NCBI GenBank assembly: GCA_963768165.1
Contig: CAVYHJ010000002.1
Coordinates: 310,001-374,000 of the forward strand
Length of the DNA stretch: 64,000 bases
Reading direction: 5' to 3'
Source of the DNA: CAVYHJ01 sp963768165 [NCBI: uncultured bacterium]
Lineage (GTDB): Bacteria > UBP4 > UBA4092
A program made the translations under genes and the position numbers. The notes under the pieces were generated by a model. That model did no database searches, was not told where the DNA came from, and was given only the letters and a program-made list of their open reading frames with translations. Below are positions 26,238 through 34,034 of the stretch, one piece after another; positions within the stretch are counted from its first letter, which is position 1, and every line of letters starts with the position of its first letter.

Positions 26238-26301
26238 AAATAGTTGTCACGGAATCGGGACAAAGTACGGGAGCCAATGTGCGATTGGTGTATAACCCAA
26301 G
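26238..26301 (+). pseudogene. Orphan tail fragment, copy 4 (truncated)
   Basis: About 60 bases matching the start of tail copy 3 (VVTESGQSTGANVRLVYNP in a frame shifted relative to propeller 3). The match ends at 26301. The unrelated 170-base stretch that follows leads to the IS element, so the array was truncated here before or independently of the IS insertion. Confidence 0.65.
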
Positions 26302-26453
26302 GGAACCTAAAACCCTAAACGCAGCGGGATTCTATTGGATACAGAGAAGATGCTGGATTTACTTTAAAGGAGAACGGCGTCGGGAGATGGGAAAGCACTT
26401 ATTCTCGACGTGGTGATAAATCCTACTAAAGTATTCTAATAGATAGAGTTACG

Positions 26454-26468
26454 AACTCTTTGACAAAT
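26454..26468 (+). repeat. Left half of the palindrome interrupted by the IS, with target duplication
   Basis: AACTCTTTGAC (26454-26464) followed by AAAT (26465-26468). The right half is AAAT plus GTCAAAGAGTT at 27672-27686. Removing the IS and one AAAT restores an 11-bp-stem hairpin with loop AAAT. AAAT is the presumed 4-bp target duplication. Confidence 0.75.
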
Positions 26469-27671
26469 GAGACCTCTGAAAAAGTCTACCTTTTGTTGGG
26501 ATTGAGAGTATGGGAAGGAAAACCTAAAAGGAGAGACACATGATCGGGGAAGAAAAAGGACAAGGACACTTACTGCAAGGATGGATGGAGTTGGATACGA
26601 AGACCGGGAAGTTTTTGGAGAAACTGAAAGGGATGCTGGATTGGAAGGGACTGCATCAACGGTTGGAAGGAATGTATTCGAAGGATCAGGGACGTCCGGG
26701 GTATGCGCCGGAGGTATTATTTCGGATATGGTTGTTGGAAAGGATTTATAATCTGTCAGATGTGCGGGTAGTTGAAGAGGTTACGGATCGGTTGTCCTTT
26801 CGGGAGTTTGTGGGGATTGCTTTTGGGGAGGAAGTGCCGGATGATACGACGCTGGTGAAGTTTCGGGAGAGAATTCGCCAGGCGGGAGTGGAGAACGAGT
26901 TGTGGGGCTGGTTTGAAGAACAGTTAGGACGGCAGAAGGTGTCCTTAAAGAAAGGGAGTGTGGTGATTGTGGATGCGACCCTCGTGGAAAGTCATCATAA
27001 GAAAGAGGCCACAGATCCAGAAGGGAAACCCTTAGAACCGGAAGCAGGAACCGGGAAACGAGGACCCTTGAAGATCGTGCATGGATATAATGTGTGTTTA
27101 CGCTATGATCCCAAGACGACGTTGGGGGGACGACCGTTAGTCGTGCCTGCGAATATTCATGATGTATTTTTACTGCCGCAAGTATTGACCGGAGAGGAAG
27201 GGATCGTGCTGGCGGACCGGGGATTTGATGCGAAACGGAATCGGGAGTGGTTGGGACGCCATGGGATCGTGGATGGGATTTTACGGAATCAGCGCCATGC
27301 CCGAGTCCAGAAACCTGAAGATGTACGACATAATGAGCGCTGGAAAAAGAAGAAAAGGTATCTGATTGAATCGTATTTCGGGTGTCTCAAACTCTGGCGC
27401 GGGGTACGCAAGATGACGGTCAGCGGATTACAACGAGTGAAACAATTCTTGGAGATGGCGGTCATGGCCGAGAATCTGGTCCGGATGGTCAAACGCAGGG
27501 GAGTTGTGTCTCCTTAATCCGAAAAGGACAAGAATACCAGTGTATTCTCCTCTTTGGAGACTCCTCCAAAGGTCGTTGGACTCTCCCAACCGCTTCTTTC
27601 CTCCTCCTCAACCTTCTCTTTTTTTATTTATCACTCTTGTAAAACAAAAACAATACTTTTTCAGAGGTCTC
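26469..27671 (+). mobile_element. IS5-type insertion sequence, intact
   Basis: A 1203-bp element bounded by 17-bp perfect inverted repeats, GAGACCTCTGAAAAAGT (26469-26485) and ACTTTTTCAGAGGTCTC (27655-27671). It holds one transposase gene in a single frame and a small hairpin (arms CTTTGGAG/CTCCAAAG, 27552-27571) after it. It is flanked by a 4-bp AAAT duplication. Perfect ends and an uninterrupted gene suggest a recent, possibly active copy. Confidence 0.9.
26540..27517 (+). CDS. IS5-family DDE transposase
   Basis: 325 residues, preceded by AAGGAGAG. The N-terminal ~110 residues are the DUF772-like region (GYAPEVLFRIWLLERIYNLSD, FREFVGI, PDDTTLVKFRERI). The catalytic core follows: VVIVDATLVES (first D), GIVLADRGFDAK (second D) and YLIESYFGCLKLWRG with the glutamate in the Y-x2-R/K-like E signature. 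Full length and in one frame, so no programmed frameshift is needed. It would cut and paste the surrounding element. G+C looks higher than that of the array genes to its left. Confidence 0.93.
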   Translation: MIGEEKGQGHLLQGWMELDTKTGKFLEKLKGMLDWKGLHQRLEGMYSKDQGRPGYAPEVLFRIWLLERIYNLSDVRVVEEVTDRLSFREFVGIAFGEEVPDDTTLVKFRERIRQAGVENELWGWFEEQLGRQKVSLKKGSVVIVDATLVESHHKKEATDPEGKPLEPEAGTGKRGPLKIVHGYNVCLRYDPKTTLGGRPLVVPANIHDVFLLPQVLTGEEGIVLADRGFDAKRNREWLGRHGIVDGILRNQRHARVQKPEDVRHNERWKKKKRYLIESYFGCLKLWRGVRKMTVSGLQRVKQFLEMAVMAENLVRMVKRRGVVSP

Positions 27672-27712
27672 AAATGTCAAAGAGTTGATTATGGAGGGGA
27701 TGAATTATTTCC

Positions 27713-27741
27713 TTGCTATTCTCCTGGAATTCTGTTATAGT
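27713..27741 (+). promoter_or_regulatory. Promoter for the cold-shock gene leader
   Basis: TTGCTA (27713-27718), 17-base spacer, TATAGT (27736-27741). Transcription would begin near 27748, giving a leader of about 155 bases before the csp start, as is usual for cold-shock genes. Confidence 0.55.
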
Positions 27742-27791
27742 GTTTATGTAAGAGTCATAAAGAAATTTAGAAGGCTAATTTGGAGTATAAA

Positions 27792-27830
27792 CCGCAAGGT
27801 TGATAAAACAAATCACCTTGCGGTTTTTTT
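27792..27830 (+). terminator. Intrinsic terminator inside the csp leader (attenuator or sRNA end)
   Basis: Arms CCGCAAGGT (27792-27800) and ACCTTGCGG (27815-27823) with a 14-base loop, followed by seven T. It lies about 45 bases after the predicted start of transcription and 72 bases before the csp start codon. It could end a short RNA or act as a condition-dependent attenuator. Confidence 0.75.
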
Positions 27831-27902
27831 ATGTCCCCTAAAACGGATAGATATAGTCGAGTCTAACTCTCGCAAGTTTATAGAAAAAAGGAGTATGCTC
27901 AC

Positions 27903-28106
27903 ATGGCAAAAGGTACCGTAAAATGGTTTAACAACCAAAAAGGCTATGGGTTTATCGCTGGAGAAGAAGGAACGGATTTGTTCGTTCATCACAGCGCCAT
28001 TCAAGGAGAAGGCTATAAGTCTCTCAATGAAGGGGACACTGTCGAATATGAAGTCGGCAGCGGCCAAAAAGGCCCGCAAGCCCAAAATGTCACCGTCGTC
28101 CGTTAA
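27903..28106 (+). CDS. Cold-shock domain protein (CspA family)
   Basis: A 67-residue single OB-fold protein, the standard length. RNA-binding motif 1 [11 protein letters not shown] (residues 13-23) and motif 2 DLFVHHSAI (25-33) are intact, after the start GTVKWFNNQ. It binds single-stranded RNA/DNA and melts secondary structure in mRNAs. AAGGAG lies about ten bases before the ATG. The long leader with an internal terminator suggests regulation after initiation. It has its own terminator downstream, so it is monocistronic. Confidence 0.95.
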   Translation: MAKGTVKWFNNQKGYGFIAGEEGTDLFVHHSAIQGEGYKSLNEGDTVEYEVGSGQKGPQAQNVTVVR

Positions 28107-28128
28107 TTCGGCTTACTGAGACAATTCC

Positions 28129-28166
28129 AGCCGATGGAGAGAGAAATCTTTCCACCGGCTTTTTTA
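28129..28166 (+). terminator. Intrinsic terminator of csp
   Basis: Arms AGCCGATGGA and TCCACCGGCT (one mismatch) around a 12-base loop, followed by TTTTTATTTT. It ends the cold-shock transcript 20 bases after the stop codon. Confidence 0.85.
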
Positions 28167-28214
28167 TTTTCCCACTTATTTTCAATATTTCTCTATTCAT
28201 GCTAAATTACTATA

Positions 28215-28832
28215 ATGTTAAGGCGATTACGCCATTGGTACGGTGAGATGACGAAACCCCGAAAACCCGCATATAACCTAAAAACCGATTTTGACAAGTT
28301 GATGTGGAGTCTAGAACAGCGCCGGGGGGATATGTGGAATTTGTCACGGGAGGCCGGGCAGTTTGTGAGTATCCTGACCCGGACGACGGGCGCCAAACGG
28401 ATTCTGGAAGTCGGTGGTTCCAATGGATACTCCGCCATTTGGTTTTCGTTGGGGTTACCGGAAGATGGAAAAATCATTACTATGGAAATGGATGCGGGAC
28501 GCGCGGCAGAAGCACGGGAAAATTGGAAAAAGGCGGGAGTCGCTCATAAAATCCAGCAGATGGAAGGGGATGCCAATCAAATCCTCCATACCCTAGAAGG
28601 TCCCTTTGACCTGGTGTTGCTTGATGCCGTCAAAGAAGATTATCTCTCCCAATTTAAAATCATCTATCCCAAACTAAAACCCGGTGGATTGGTTCTTGCG
28701 GATAATGCCATTGGTCATGCCCAAGAAATGAAAAATTATCTGGATTTTGTGCGCCACCATCCCGAATTGGATTCCGTACTTATCCCTATTGGTGACGGGA
28801 TGGAACTCACTTATAAAAAGTTTAAGGTTTAG
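28215..28832 (+). CDS. SAM-dependent O-methyltransferase-like protein
   Basis: 205 residues with a Rossmann methyltransferase fold. RILEVGGSNGYSAIWFS (62-78) is the SAM-binding motif I, and EMDAGRAAEARENW follows with the acidic residue of motif II. FDLVLLDAVKEDY (about 130-142) holds the metal-binding DAxK(E)xY pattern of caffeoyl-CoA/catechol-type O-methyltransferases. GGLVLADNAIGHA matches the family's downstream DN. The substrate is unknown. The ATG at 28215 overlaps a TATAAT hexamer (28211-28216); if that is the promoter, translation would start instead at 28248. Confidence 0.82.
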   Translation: MLRRLRHWYGEMTKPRKPAYNLKTDFDKLMWSLEQRRGDMWNLSREAGQFVSILTRTTGAKRILEVGGSNGYSAIWFSLGLPEDGKIITMEMDAGRAAEARENWKKAGVAHKIQQMEGDANQILHTLEGPFDLVLLDAVKEDYLSQFKIIYPKLKPGGLVLADNAIGHAQEMKNYLDFVRHHPELDSVLIPIGDGMELTYKKFKV

Positions 28833-28835
28833 AGT

Positions 28836-28888
28836 TTAATGTTTAATGTTCTTAACTTTAGACCTTAAACTTGAAACTTGAAACTTAA
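28836..28888 (+). repeat. Low-complexity AACTTGAAACTT / TTTAGAC strip
   Basis: The entire gap between the methyltransferase and acyltransferase genes is made of near-repeats of AGTTTAATGTTTAATG and ACTTGAAACTTGAAACTT, partly complementary to each other, so it can fold back. The same vocabulary is seen in the cytochrome b-c linker (3694-3765). Confidence 0.55.
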
Positions 28889-28891
28889 TTT

Positions 28892-29899
28892 ATGATTGTC
28901 CAAGAAAGTATTGCCCGGGATATTGTCCGGCTGATTGTTTGGTATCCCATCCGCTGGGTGGTGCGGATAATCCCTGTGTCCTCCGCCTATCGGCTCTTTG
29001 CTCTAATGGGAACCATCCATTATAAAGTATCCCGCCGGTTGAAAAAACATATTCCCGAAATGATGCAATTGGGATTAAAAGACCACCCCCTAGTCCCGTC
29101 CTCTACCACCCCCTTTAATTCCCCCTCCTTAACCAAGGAGGGGGTAGGGGGTGGTAAGGGAGAGGTCTATTGGCAGGAACAAACCAAGAAATATCTTCAG
29201 ATACATTATATCAATCAGATGCAAATATTTGTTTTCCCTTCCATTCGCGCGGACACCATGGGCAATTATCATCATTTTACCGGATTGGAACATCTCGATA
29301 AAGTCCGGGAACAGGGGAAGGGCGCCATTTTATTACACGCGCATTTCGGTCCGGCGCATTTGACATTGCAGGCATTGGGACTCAAAGGGTATCCCATGAT
29401 TCAAGTCGGGTTACCAGTAGAAGAAGGGTTGAGTTTCATTGGACGAAAAGTGGCGTTCCGGTTACGCATGAAATATGAAACGAAAATAATGGCGGAAATC
29501 ATTCCCGCGACTTCCTTCCTGCGTCCTGTCATTCGGGGATTAAAAGAGAATCAGGTCATCATGACCACGGGTGACGGTGCTGGCGGAGGACGGTTTGTTG
29601 GTGAATTTATTCCGTTGAATTTCCTGGGACAGAAATTGGAATTTGCCACCGGTCCGGTGAACTTATCCCGACGAACAGGTGCGTTATTATTACCCACGTT
29701 TACCTTGCAGGAACGAGTGGATTATTTTCATACTTTCGTTCATCCACCCTTGGATTCCGGTGAAAATCGGTCTCCCGCCGATATTATGCAAGACTGGGCT
29801 AGAATTTTCGAAGATTATCTCATTCAATATCCCTATCTCTGGCATTTTTGGGATGAATTTGACCAACGCATTGACCGGGCAAAATCTTCCCATAAATAA
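28892..29899 (+). CDS. LpxL/HtrB-type lysophospholipid acyltransferase-like protein
   Basis: 335 residues of the lipid A late-acyltransferase superfamily: an N-terminal membrane-associated segment, GAILLHAHFGPAHLTLQ (about 145-160), a later TTGDGAGGG and RRTGALLLPTF. Such enzymes acylate lipid A or related lipids on the inner membrane. Two oddities stand out. The canonical HX4(D/E) active-site box is H151-F-G-P-A-H156, so the acidic partner is replaced by histidine. Residues about 72-89 (TTPFNSPSLTKEGVGGGK) are encoded by a palindromic repeat inserted in frame. Whether the enzyme is active, and on what lipid, is open. Confidence 0.75.
   Translation: MIVQESIARDIVRLIVWYPIRWVVRIIPVSSAYRLFALMGTIHYKVSRRLKKHIPEMMQLGLKDHPLVPSSTTPFNSPSLTKEGVGGGKGEVYWQEQTKKYLQIHYINQMQIFVFPSIRADTMGNYHHFTGLEHLDKVREQGKGAILLHAHFGPAHLTLQALGLKGYPMIQVGLPVEEGLSFIGRKVAFRLRMKYETKIMAEIIPATSFLRPVIRGLKENQVIMTTGDGAGGGRFVGEFIPLNFLGQKLEFATGPVNLSRRTGALLLPTFTLQERVDYFHTFVHPPLDSGENRSPADIMQDWARIFEDYLIQYPYLWHFWDEFDQRIDRAKSSHK
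29104..29156 (+). repeat. Palindromic element inserted in frame in the acyltransferase gene
   Basis: 53 bases. Outer arms TACCACCCCC and GGGGGTGGTA; inner arms CCCCCTCCTT and AAGGAGGGGG around AACC. The insert plus flank adds about 18 residues without breaking the frame. The minus-strand copy at 50993-51032 shares the left arm and centre almost exactly, and a relative occurs at 46380-46404. Confidence 0.8.
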
Positions 29900-29992
29900 A
29901 TACTTGGAATCCCCCGCGGTTTTCCCTATTCTCAGAATCTCGAGTATAATGTTAGAATAATAATTCAATAACTAAAACAAAGGAGAAATATT

Positions 29993-30955
29993 ATGAAACT
30001 CGGAGTCTTTTTAGCATTATTTGGAAATCAACCGTTGGACAATGCTCTCGATTATGTCAAACGGGTCGGTTTGAGAGTTGTCGAAATCGGCGCGGGAAAT
30101 TATCCCGGTTCGCCACATATCAAGGTGGATGAATTGTTAAAAGATGAGGATAAACGAAAAGAATTTAAAGAAAAATTCGAATCCCGTGGAATTGAAATTT
30201 CCGCCTTATCCTGTCACGGGAATCCATTGCATCCCAATAAAAAGTACGCGCAGCAGAATCACGATGTCCAGCGAAAAGCTATTAAACTGGCATCTTTGCT
30301 GGGCGTAAATCGGATTGTGACCTTTTCCGGTTGTCCCGGCGGAAGTGAGAAAGATACCACACCCAATTGGGTCACCTGTCCCTGGCCGACAGATTTTTCA
30401 GATATCGTTCAATGGCAATGGGACAAGAAAGTTATCCCCTATTGGAAAAAAGAGAATCAGTTTGCCAAAGACAACGGCGTTCGGGTTGCCATCGAACTGC
30501 ATCCCGGATTTGTAGTCTATAATACGGAGACCATGCTCCGGCTGCGGGAAGAAGCAGGAAAAAATATTGGCGCAAATTTCGACCCATCGCACATGTTCTG
30601 GCAGGGCATTGATCCTATCATGGCGATTCGTGAATTGGGTGAAGCTCTTTTCTATTCTCATGCCAAAGATACCAAGATTAACGCACATAATACGACTATC
30701 AATGGTGTGTTGGATACCAAACATTACGGCGATGAGTTGCATCGTTCCTGGATATTCCGCACAGTGGGTTACGGGCATAGTTTTGAATTCTGGAACGATT
30801 ATGTGTCGACGTTGCGCATGGTGGGGTATGACGATGTTTTAAGTATCGAACATGAAGATTCCTTGATGTCCGTGAATGAAGGATTAACCAAAGCCGTGAG
30901 TTTCTTAAATCAGGTTCTCTTGCACGAAGACAAAGGCTCGATGTGGTGGGCGTAA
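29993..30955 (+). CDS. Sugar phosphate isomerase/epimerase-type TIM barrel protein
   Basis: 320 residues, AAAGGAG before the start, and GTATAATG about 45 bases upstream as a possible -10. The fold is AP-endonuclease-2/xylose-isomerase-like. Metal-ligand strands can be seen: VVEIGAGNYPG, VAIELHPGF, GANFDPSHMFWQG, FYSHAKD and LSIEHEDS. These supply the Glu/Asp/His set around a divalent metal. The final strand's HEDS and a strongly conserved GYGHSFEFW suggest a sugar or inositol-type substrate. Members act as isomerases, epimerases or dehydratases, and the exact reaction cannot be named. It is transcribed alone and converges on the peroxiredoxin gene. Confidence 0.85.
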   Translation: MKLGVFLALFGNQPLDNALDYVKRVGLRVVEIGAGNYPGSPHIKVDELLKDEDKRKEFKEKFESRGIEISALSCHGNPLHPNKKYAQQNHDVQRKAIKLASLLGVNRIVTFSGCPGGSEKDTTPNWVTCPWPTDFSDIVQWQWDKKVIPYWKKENQFAKDNGVRVAIELHPGFVVYNTETMLRLREEAGKNIGANFDPSHMFWQGIDPIMAIRELGEALFYSHAKDTKINAHNTTINGVLDTKHYGDELHRSWIFRTVGYGHSFEFWNDYVSTLRMVGYDDVLSIEHEDSLMSVNEGLTKAVSFLNQVLLHEDKGSMWWA

Positions 30956-30988
30956 ATTCGCGCGTGGACTATTTAAAAAAGTATCTTC

Positions 30989-31444
30989 TTACGTAGACGG
31001 TTTATTGATTTCATCCAGGATTGCCAATAATTCCTCATCACTGGGCATTCCCTTTTGATGGTATTGGATGATACCCTGCTTATCAATGATAATAACCGTG
31101 CGCGTGACCACTCGGATAAACTTTTTCAATACACCATAAGACTCGCAAAGAGTTTTATCAATATCCGCCAACAGGGGAAAAGGAAAGTTGAATTTGGTGG
31201 CGTATCGGTCATGTTTATCAATACTTGCCGGATTTACTCCCATGACTTCTGTATCTTTTTCGGCAAATTTGGCATAATCATCTCTCATTCTCGATAACTG
31301 GATATTGCATCCCGGTGTGTCATCCCCACAATAGAAACACAATACAATATTCTTTTTTCCTTTATAATCTGCCAGCCGAATTTTCCCTTTATTGGAATTG
31401 ACTTCAAAATCGGGTGCTGCTTGACCTACTTTTACCTTCGCCAT
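30989..31444 (-). CDS. BCP-type thiol peroxidase (peroxiredoxin)
   Basis: 151 residues with AAAGGAGG before the start. DDTPGC (41-46) carries the peroxidatic cysteine C46, and the thioredoxin-like fold is plain from APDFEV and GVNPASIDKH. The residue five further on, the resolving cysteine in E. coli BCP (C51), is serine here, so a one-Cys or alternative mechanism is expected, perhaps using C36/C39 in FYCGD or a partner thiol. It reduces peroxides in the cytoplasm. It follows the membrane-protein gene by 18 bp and may be at the end of the purB-purC-hslU transcript. Confidence 0.88.
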   Translation of the reverse strand: MAKVKVGQAAPDFEVNSNKGKIRLADYKGKKNIVLCFYCGDDTPGCNIQLSRMRDDYAKFAEKDTEVMGVNPASIDKHDRYATKFNFPFPLLADIDKTLCESYGVLKKFIRVVTRTVIIIDKQGIIQYHQKGMPSDEELLAILDEINKPST

Positions 31445-31462
31445 AACCCTGCCTCCTTTCTC

Positions 31463-31921
31463 TTATTTTAAAAAAATGGTCTTTGTCTTTAACCGGATAA
31501 ATCCGCCTAATATCGCAAACGGTATCGTTAAACCTCCCGCCCATAGGTTATACCAATGGGGAACAGGTTGGGGATACACCCTCGCGATTAGTATACCCGT
31601 GGCAAACGACAGGCTTCCCATGGCAAATGAATGTTTTATTTCGTATCCTTTCGCGAGATACGCACTGACAAATCCGCCTACCATAGTGCTCAACAATCCC
31701 ACGACACATTCCATGATTAATACTATGAGAGATGATTCAAATTGCTGTTGAATTTGCTCCGATGTGATTTGATTGGGACTTCCCCCATGAGCCATAGTTG
31801 CCAGAACAAATACCATACTGGCGACAAAGATGATGATAAAGGAGCTAAGGAAGGTAATCACATTATCCGTCATCCACCCCATCACTATCGCTCGAATGCT
31901 AAATTGATTTTGTTCAACCAT
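31463..31921 (-). CDS. Small membrane protein of unknown function
   Basis: 152 residues with about four hydrophobic segments (near 20-45, 65-85, 95-112 and 122-140). Small residues in the helices (VGGFVSAYLAKGY) suggest tight packing. I do not recognise a named family. It begins 22 bp after hslU on the same strand and is followed by the peroxiredoxin gene, so it is probably part of that operon. No ribosome site is obvious before ATG 31921. Confidence 0.65.
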   Translation of the reverse strand: MVEQNQFSIRAIVMGWMTDNVITFLSSFIIIFVASMVFVLATMAHGGSPNQITSEQIQQQFESSLIVLIMECVVGLLSTMVGGFVSAYLAKGYEIKHSFAMGSLSFATGILIARVYPQPVPHWYNLWAGGLTIPFAILGGFIRLKTKTIFLK

Positions 31922-31943
31922 GGGTTTATTGGAGTTGTAGGTT

Positions 31944-33320
31944 CTACAAAATATACCGGCTTAAGTCTTCGTCCTTGACCAGCGCGGCTAATTTTTCCCG
32001 GACATATTTGTTATCAATTTTAATTTTCTTTTCTTTCAAATCCGGTGCGTTAAAAGAAATCTCCTCTAGTAATTTTTCCATGACTGTATGCAATCGGCGC
32101 GCACCGATATTTTCCGTGACTTCATTGACTTTCTGCGCCAATTCCGCGATGGTCTCTATCGCATCAGCCGTAAATTCCAATTCAATCCCTTCCGTACCAA
32201 GTAATGCGGTATATTGTTTAATCAAGGCATTTTGCGGCTGAGTCAGAATTTTCTTGAAATCATTTTTCGTCAAGGATTGCAATTCCACTCGAATGGGAAA
32301 TCGCCCCTGTAATTCAGGAATTAAATCCGAGGGTTTGGATACATTGAACGCGCCGGATGCAATGAATAAAATATGATCTGATTTCACCATCCCATATTTC
32401 GTGGAAACATTCGCCCCTTCCACAATCGGCAATAAATCCCGTTGAACTCCTTGTCTCGAAACATCCGGACCGCCCGAACCGGATTCCCGCCCTGCGATTT
32501 TATCAATCTCATCCAAAAACACAATACCGGATGACTCCACACGGCGAATCGCTTCCTGTATCACACTTTCTCGATCAATCAGTTTATCCATTTCTTCCTG
32601 GGTCAGGATTCGTCTCGCCTCCGCTACCGTCACTTTCCGTTCTTTGGTTTTTGGGGGCATCATCCGTCCCATCACTTCTTTAATGTCCATATTCACGAAA
32701 TCATCCATCCCTGCCATGCCGAACACTTCAACAATCGGCTGGTTGGATTCTTTCACTTCCAATTCCACCACCCTGTCTTCCAGCTCCCCTGCTTCCAATT
32801 GCTGCTGAAATTTATCTCGTGTCCTTTGCCATTTTTCATCTTCCAGTTTTTGCAAATCAACCGGCAATGGTTCAGTGTCCGGCTGCCGTGTCTGCCGCTT
32901 TTTTCGCGGAGGAAATAATAAATCTAATACTCTCTCTTTTGCCGCCTTCTCCGCGGAAGATCGAATCCCTTCCATTTTTTCGGCTTTTACCATATTGACC
33001 GCCAAATCCGTTAATTCACGGATAATGGATTCCACATCACGCCCGACATAACCGACTTCGGTATATCGTGTTGCCTCCACTTTTACAAAAGGCGCGTCCG
33101 ATAATTTTGCCAGTCGTCGAGAGATTTCAGTTTTGCCAACTCCCGTTGGGCCAATCATAATAATATTTTTCGGCGCGATTTCGTCTTGTAATTCTGGGGG
33201 AAGTTGTTTCCGACGCACACGATTTCGCAATGCAATAGCCACGGCTTTTTTGGCATCCCCCTGCCCTATTATATATTTGTCGAGTTCTTCGACAATCTGC
33301 TTTGGAGTCAAACTATTCAT
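31944..33320 (-). CDS. hslU: HslU, ATPase subunit of the HslUV protease
   Basis: 458 residues, the usual length. Walker A GPTGVGKT (57-64), Walker [12 protein letters not shown] with the sensor [14 protein letters not shown], the pore motif GYVGRD, and the conserved tail EDLSRYIL that docks into HslV. The inserted I-domain lies around 110-240. HslU unfolds substrates and feeds them to the HslV peptidase. In most genomes hslV is directly upstream; here purC takes that place (3 bp gap), and no hslV is present in the window. The intact docking tail implies that HslV exists elsewhere. Confidence 0.95.
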   Translation of the reverse strand: MNSLTPKQIVEELDKYIIGQGDAKKAVAIALRNRVRRKQLPPELQDEIAPKNIIMIGPTGVGKTEISRRLAKLSDAPFVKVEATRYTEVGYVGRDVESIIRELTDLAVNMVKAEKMEGIRSSAEKAAKERVLDLLFPPRKKRQTRQPDTEPLPVDLQKLEDEKWQRTRDKFQQQLEAGELEDRVVELEVKESNQPIVEVFGMAGMDDFVNMDIKEVMGRMMPPKTKERKVTVAEARRILTQEEMDKLIDRESVIQEAIRRVESSGIVFLDEIDKIAGRESGSGGPDVSRQGVQRDLLPIVEGANVSTKYGMVKSDHILFIASGAFNVSKPSDLIPELQGRFPIRVELQSLTKNDFKKILTQPQNALIKQYTALLGTEGIELEFTADAIETIAELAQKVNEVTENIGARRLHTVMEKLLEEISFNAPDLKEKKIKIDNKYVREKLAALVKDEDLSRYIL

Positions 33321-33323
33321 AAA

Positions 33324-34034
33324 CTATTGCATTACTCTCCTTAATACTTCCTGATACGCTTCTTCCACTCGTCCCAAATCTCTGCGAAATCTATCTTTAT
33401 CCAATTTTTCATTGGTTTTGGAATCCCAGAACCGGCACGTATCCGGCGATATTTCATCCGCTAGTATGATTTTTCCTTTATACAATCCAAACTCTAATTT
33501 AAAATCAACCAAACTCATTCCACGTTTCTTGAAAAATGTTTTCAAAATATCATTGATTTTAAATGATAATTTGTCTATCATTTGCATCTGTTTTTCCGTC
33601 GCCAATCCAATCGCCAGGATATGATGAATATTAATCTGGGGGTCATGCAATTCATCGTTCTTATAACAATATTCCAAAACGGCGCGTTTCATGGGAGTCC
33701 CTTCCGGTAATCCCAATCGTTTAGATAAACTGCCTGCCGCGATATTCCGAACAATGACTTCCACTTTCCGAATTTCTACTTTTTTCACCAACATATCCCG
33801 TTCATTCAACTGTTTCACAAAATGTGTCGGGATACCTTTTTTCGCAAGTAAGGTAAATAATGTGGAGGATATTTTATTGTTGCAAACACCCTTTTCGACA
33901 ATCGTCCCCTTTTTCGTCCCATCAAATGCCGTCGCGTCATCCTTAAAATGTTGAATCACCAAATCCCGGTGATTGGTGGCGTACAGAATTTTTGCTTTCC
34001 CTTCGTATAACTTTTTCCCTTGCTTAATGTTCAT
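33324..34034 (-). CDS. purC: SAICAR synthase (phosphoribosylaminoimidazole-succinocarboxamide synthase)
   Basis: 236 residues, typical bacterial length. Recognisable boxes: LYEGKAKILYAT at the start (nucleotide loop), FKDDATAFDGTKKG, VRNIAAGSLSKRLG, DFKLEFGLYKGKIILADEISPDTCRFWD. It joins aspartate to CAIR using ATP in purine synthesis. Its start overlaps the end of purB by 11 bp with AGGAGTGGTACC before ATG, so the two consecutive pathway enzymes (purB product acts directly after purC) are translationally coupled. Confidence 0.97.
   Translation of the reverse strand: MNIKQGKKLYEGKAKILYATNHRDLVIQHFKDDATAFDGTKKGTIVEKGVCNNKISSTLFTLLAKKGIPTHFVKQLNERDMLVKKVEIRKVEVIVRNIAAGSLSKRLGLPEGTPMKRAVLEYCYKNDELHDPQINIHHILAIGLATEKQMQMIDKLSFKINDILKTFFKKRGMSLVDFKLEFGLYKGKIILADEISPDTCRFWDSKTNEKLDKDRFRRDLGRVEEAYQEVLRRVMQ

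Noticed and set aside
26322-26429. Short open stretch (about 35 codons) between the last tail fragment and the IS
   Set aside because: No start codon or ribosome site. It might be the end of a deleted gene, but nothing identifies it.
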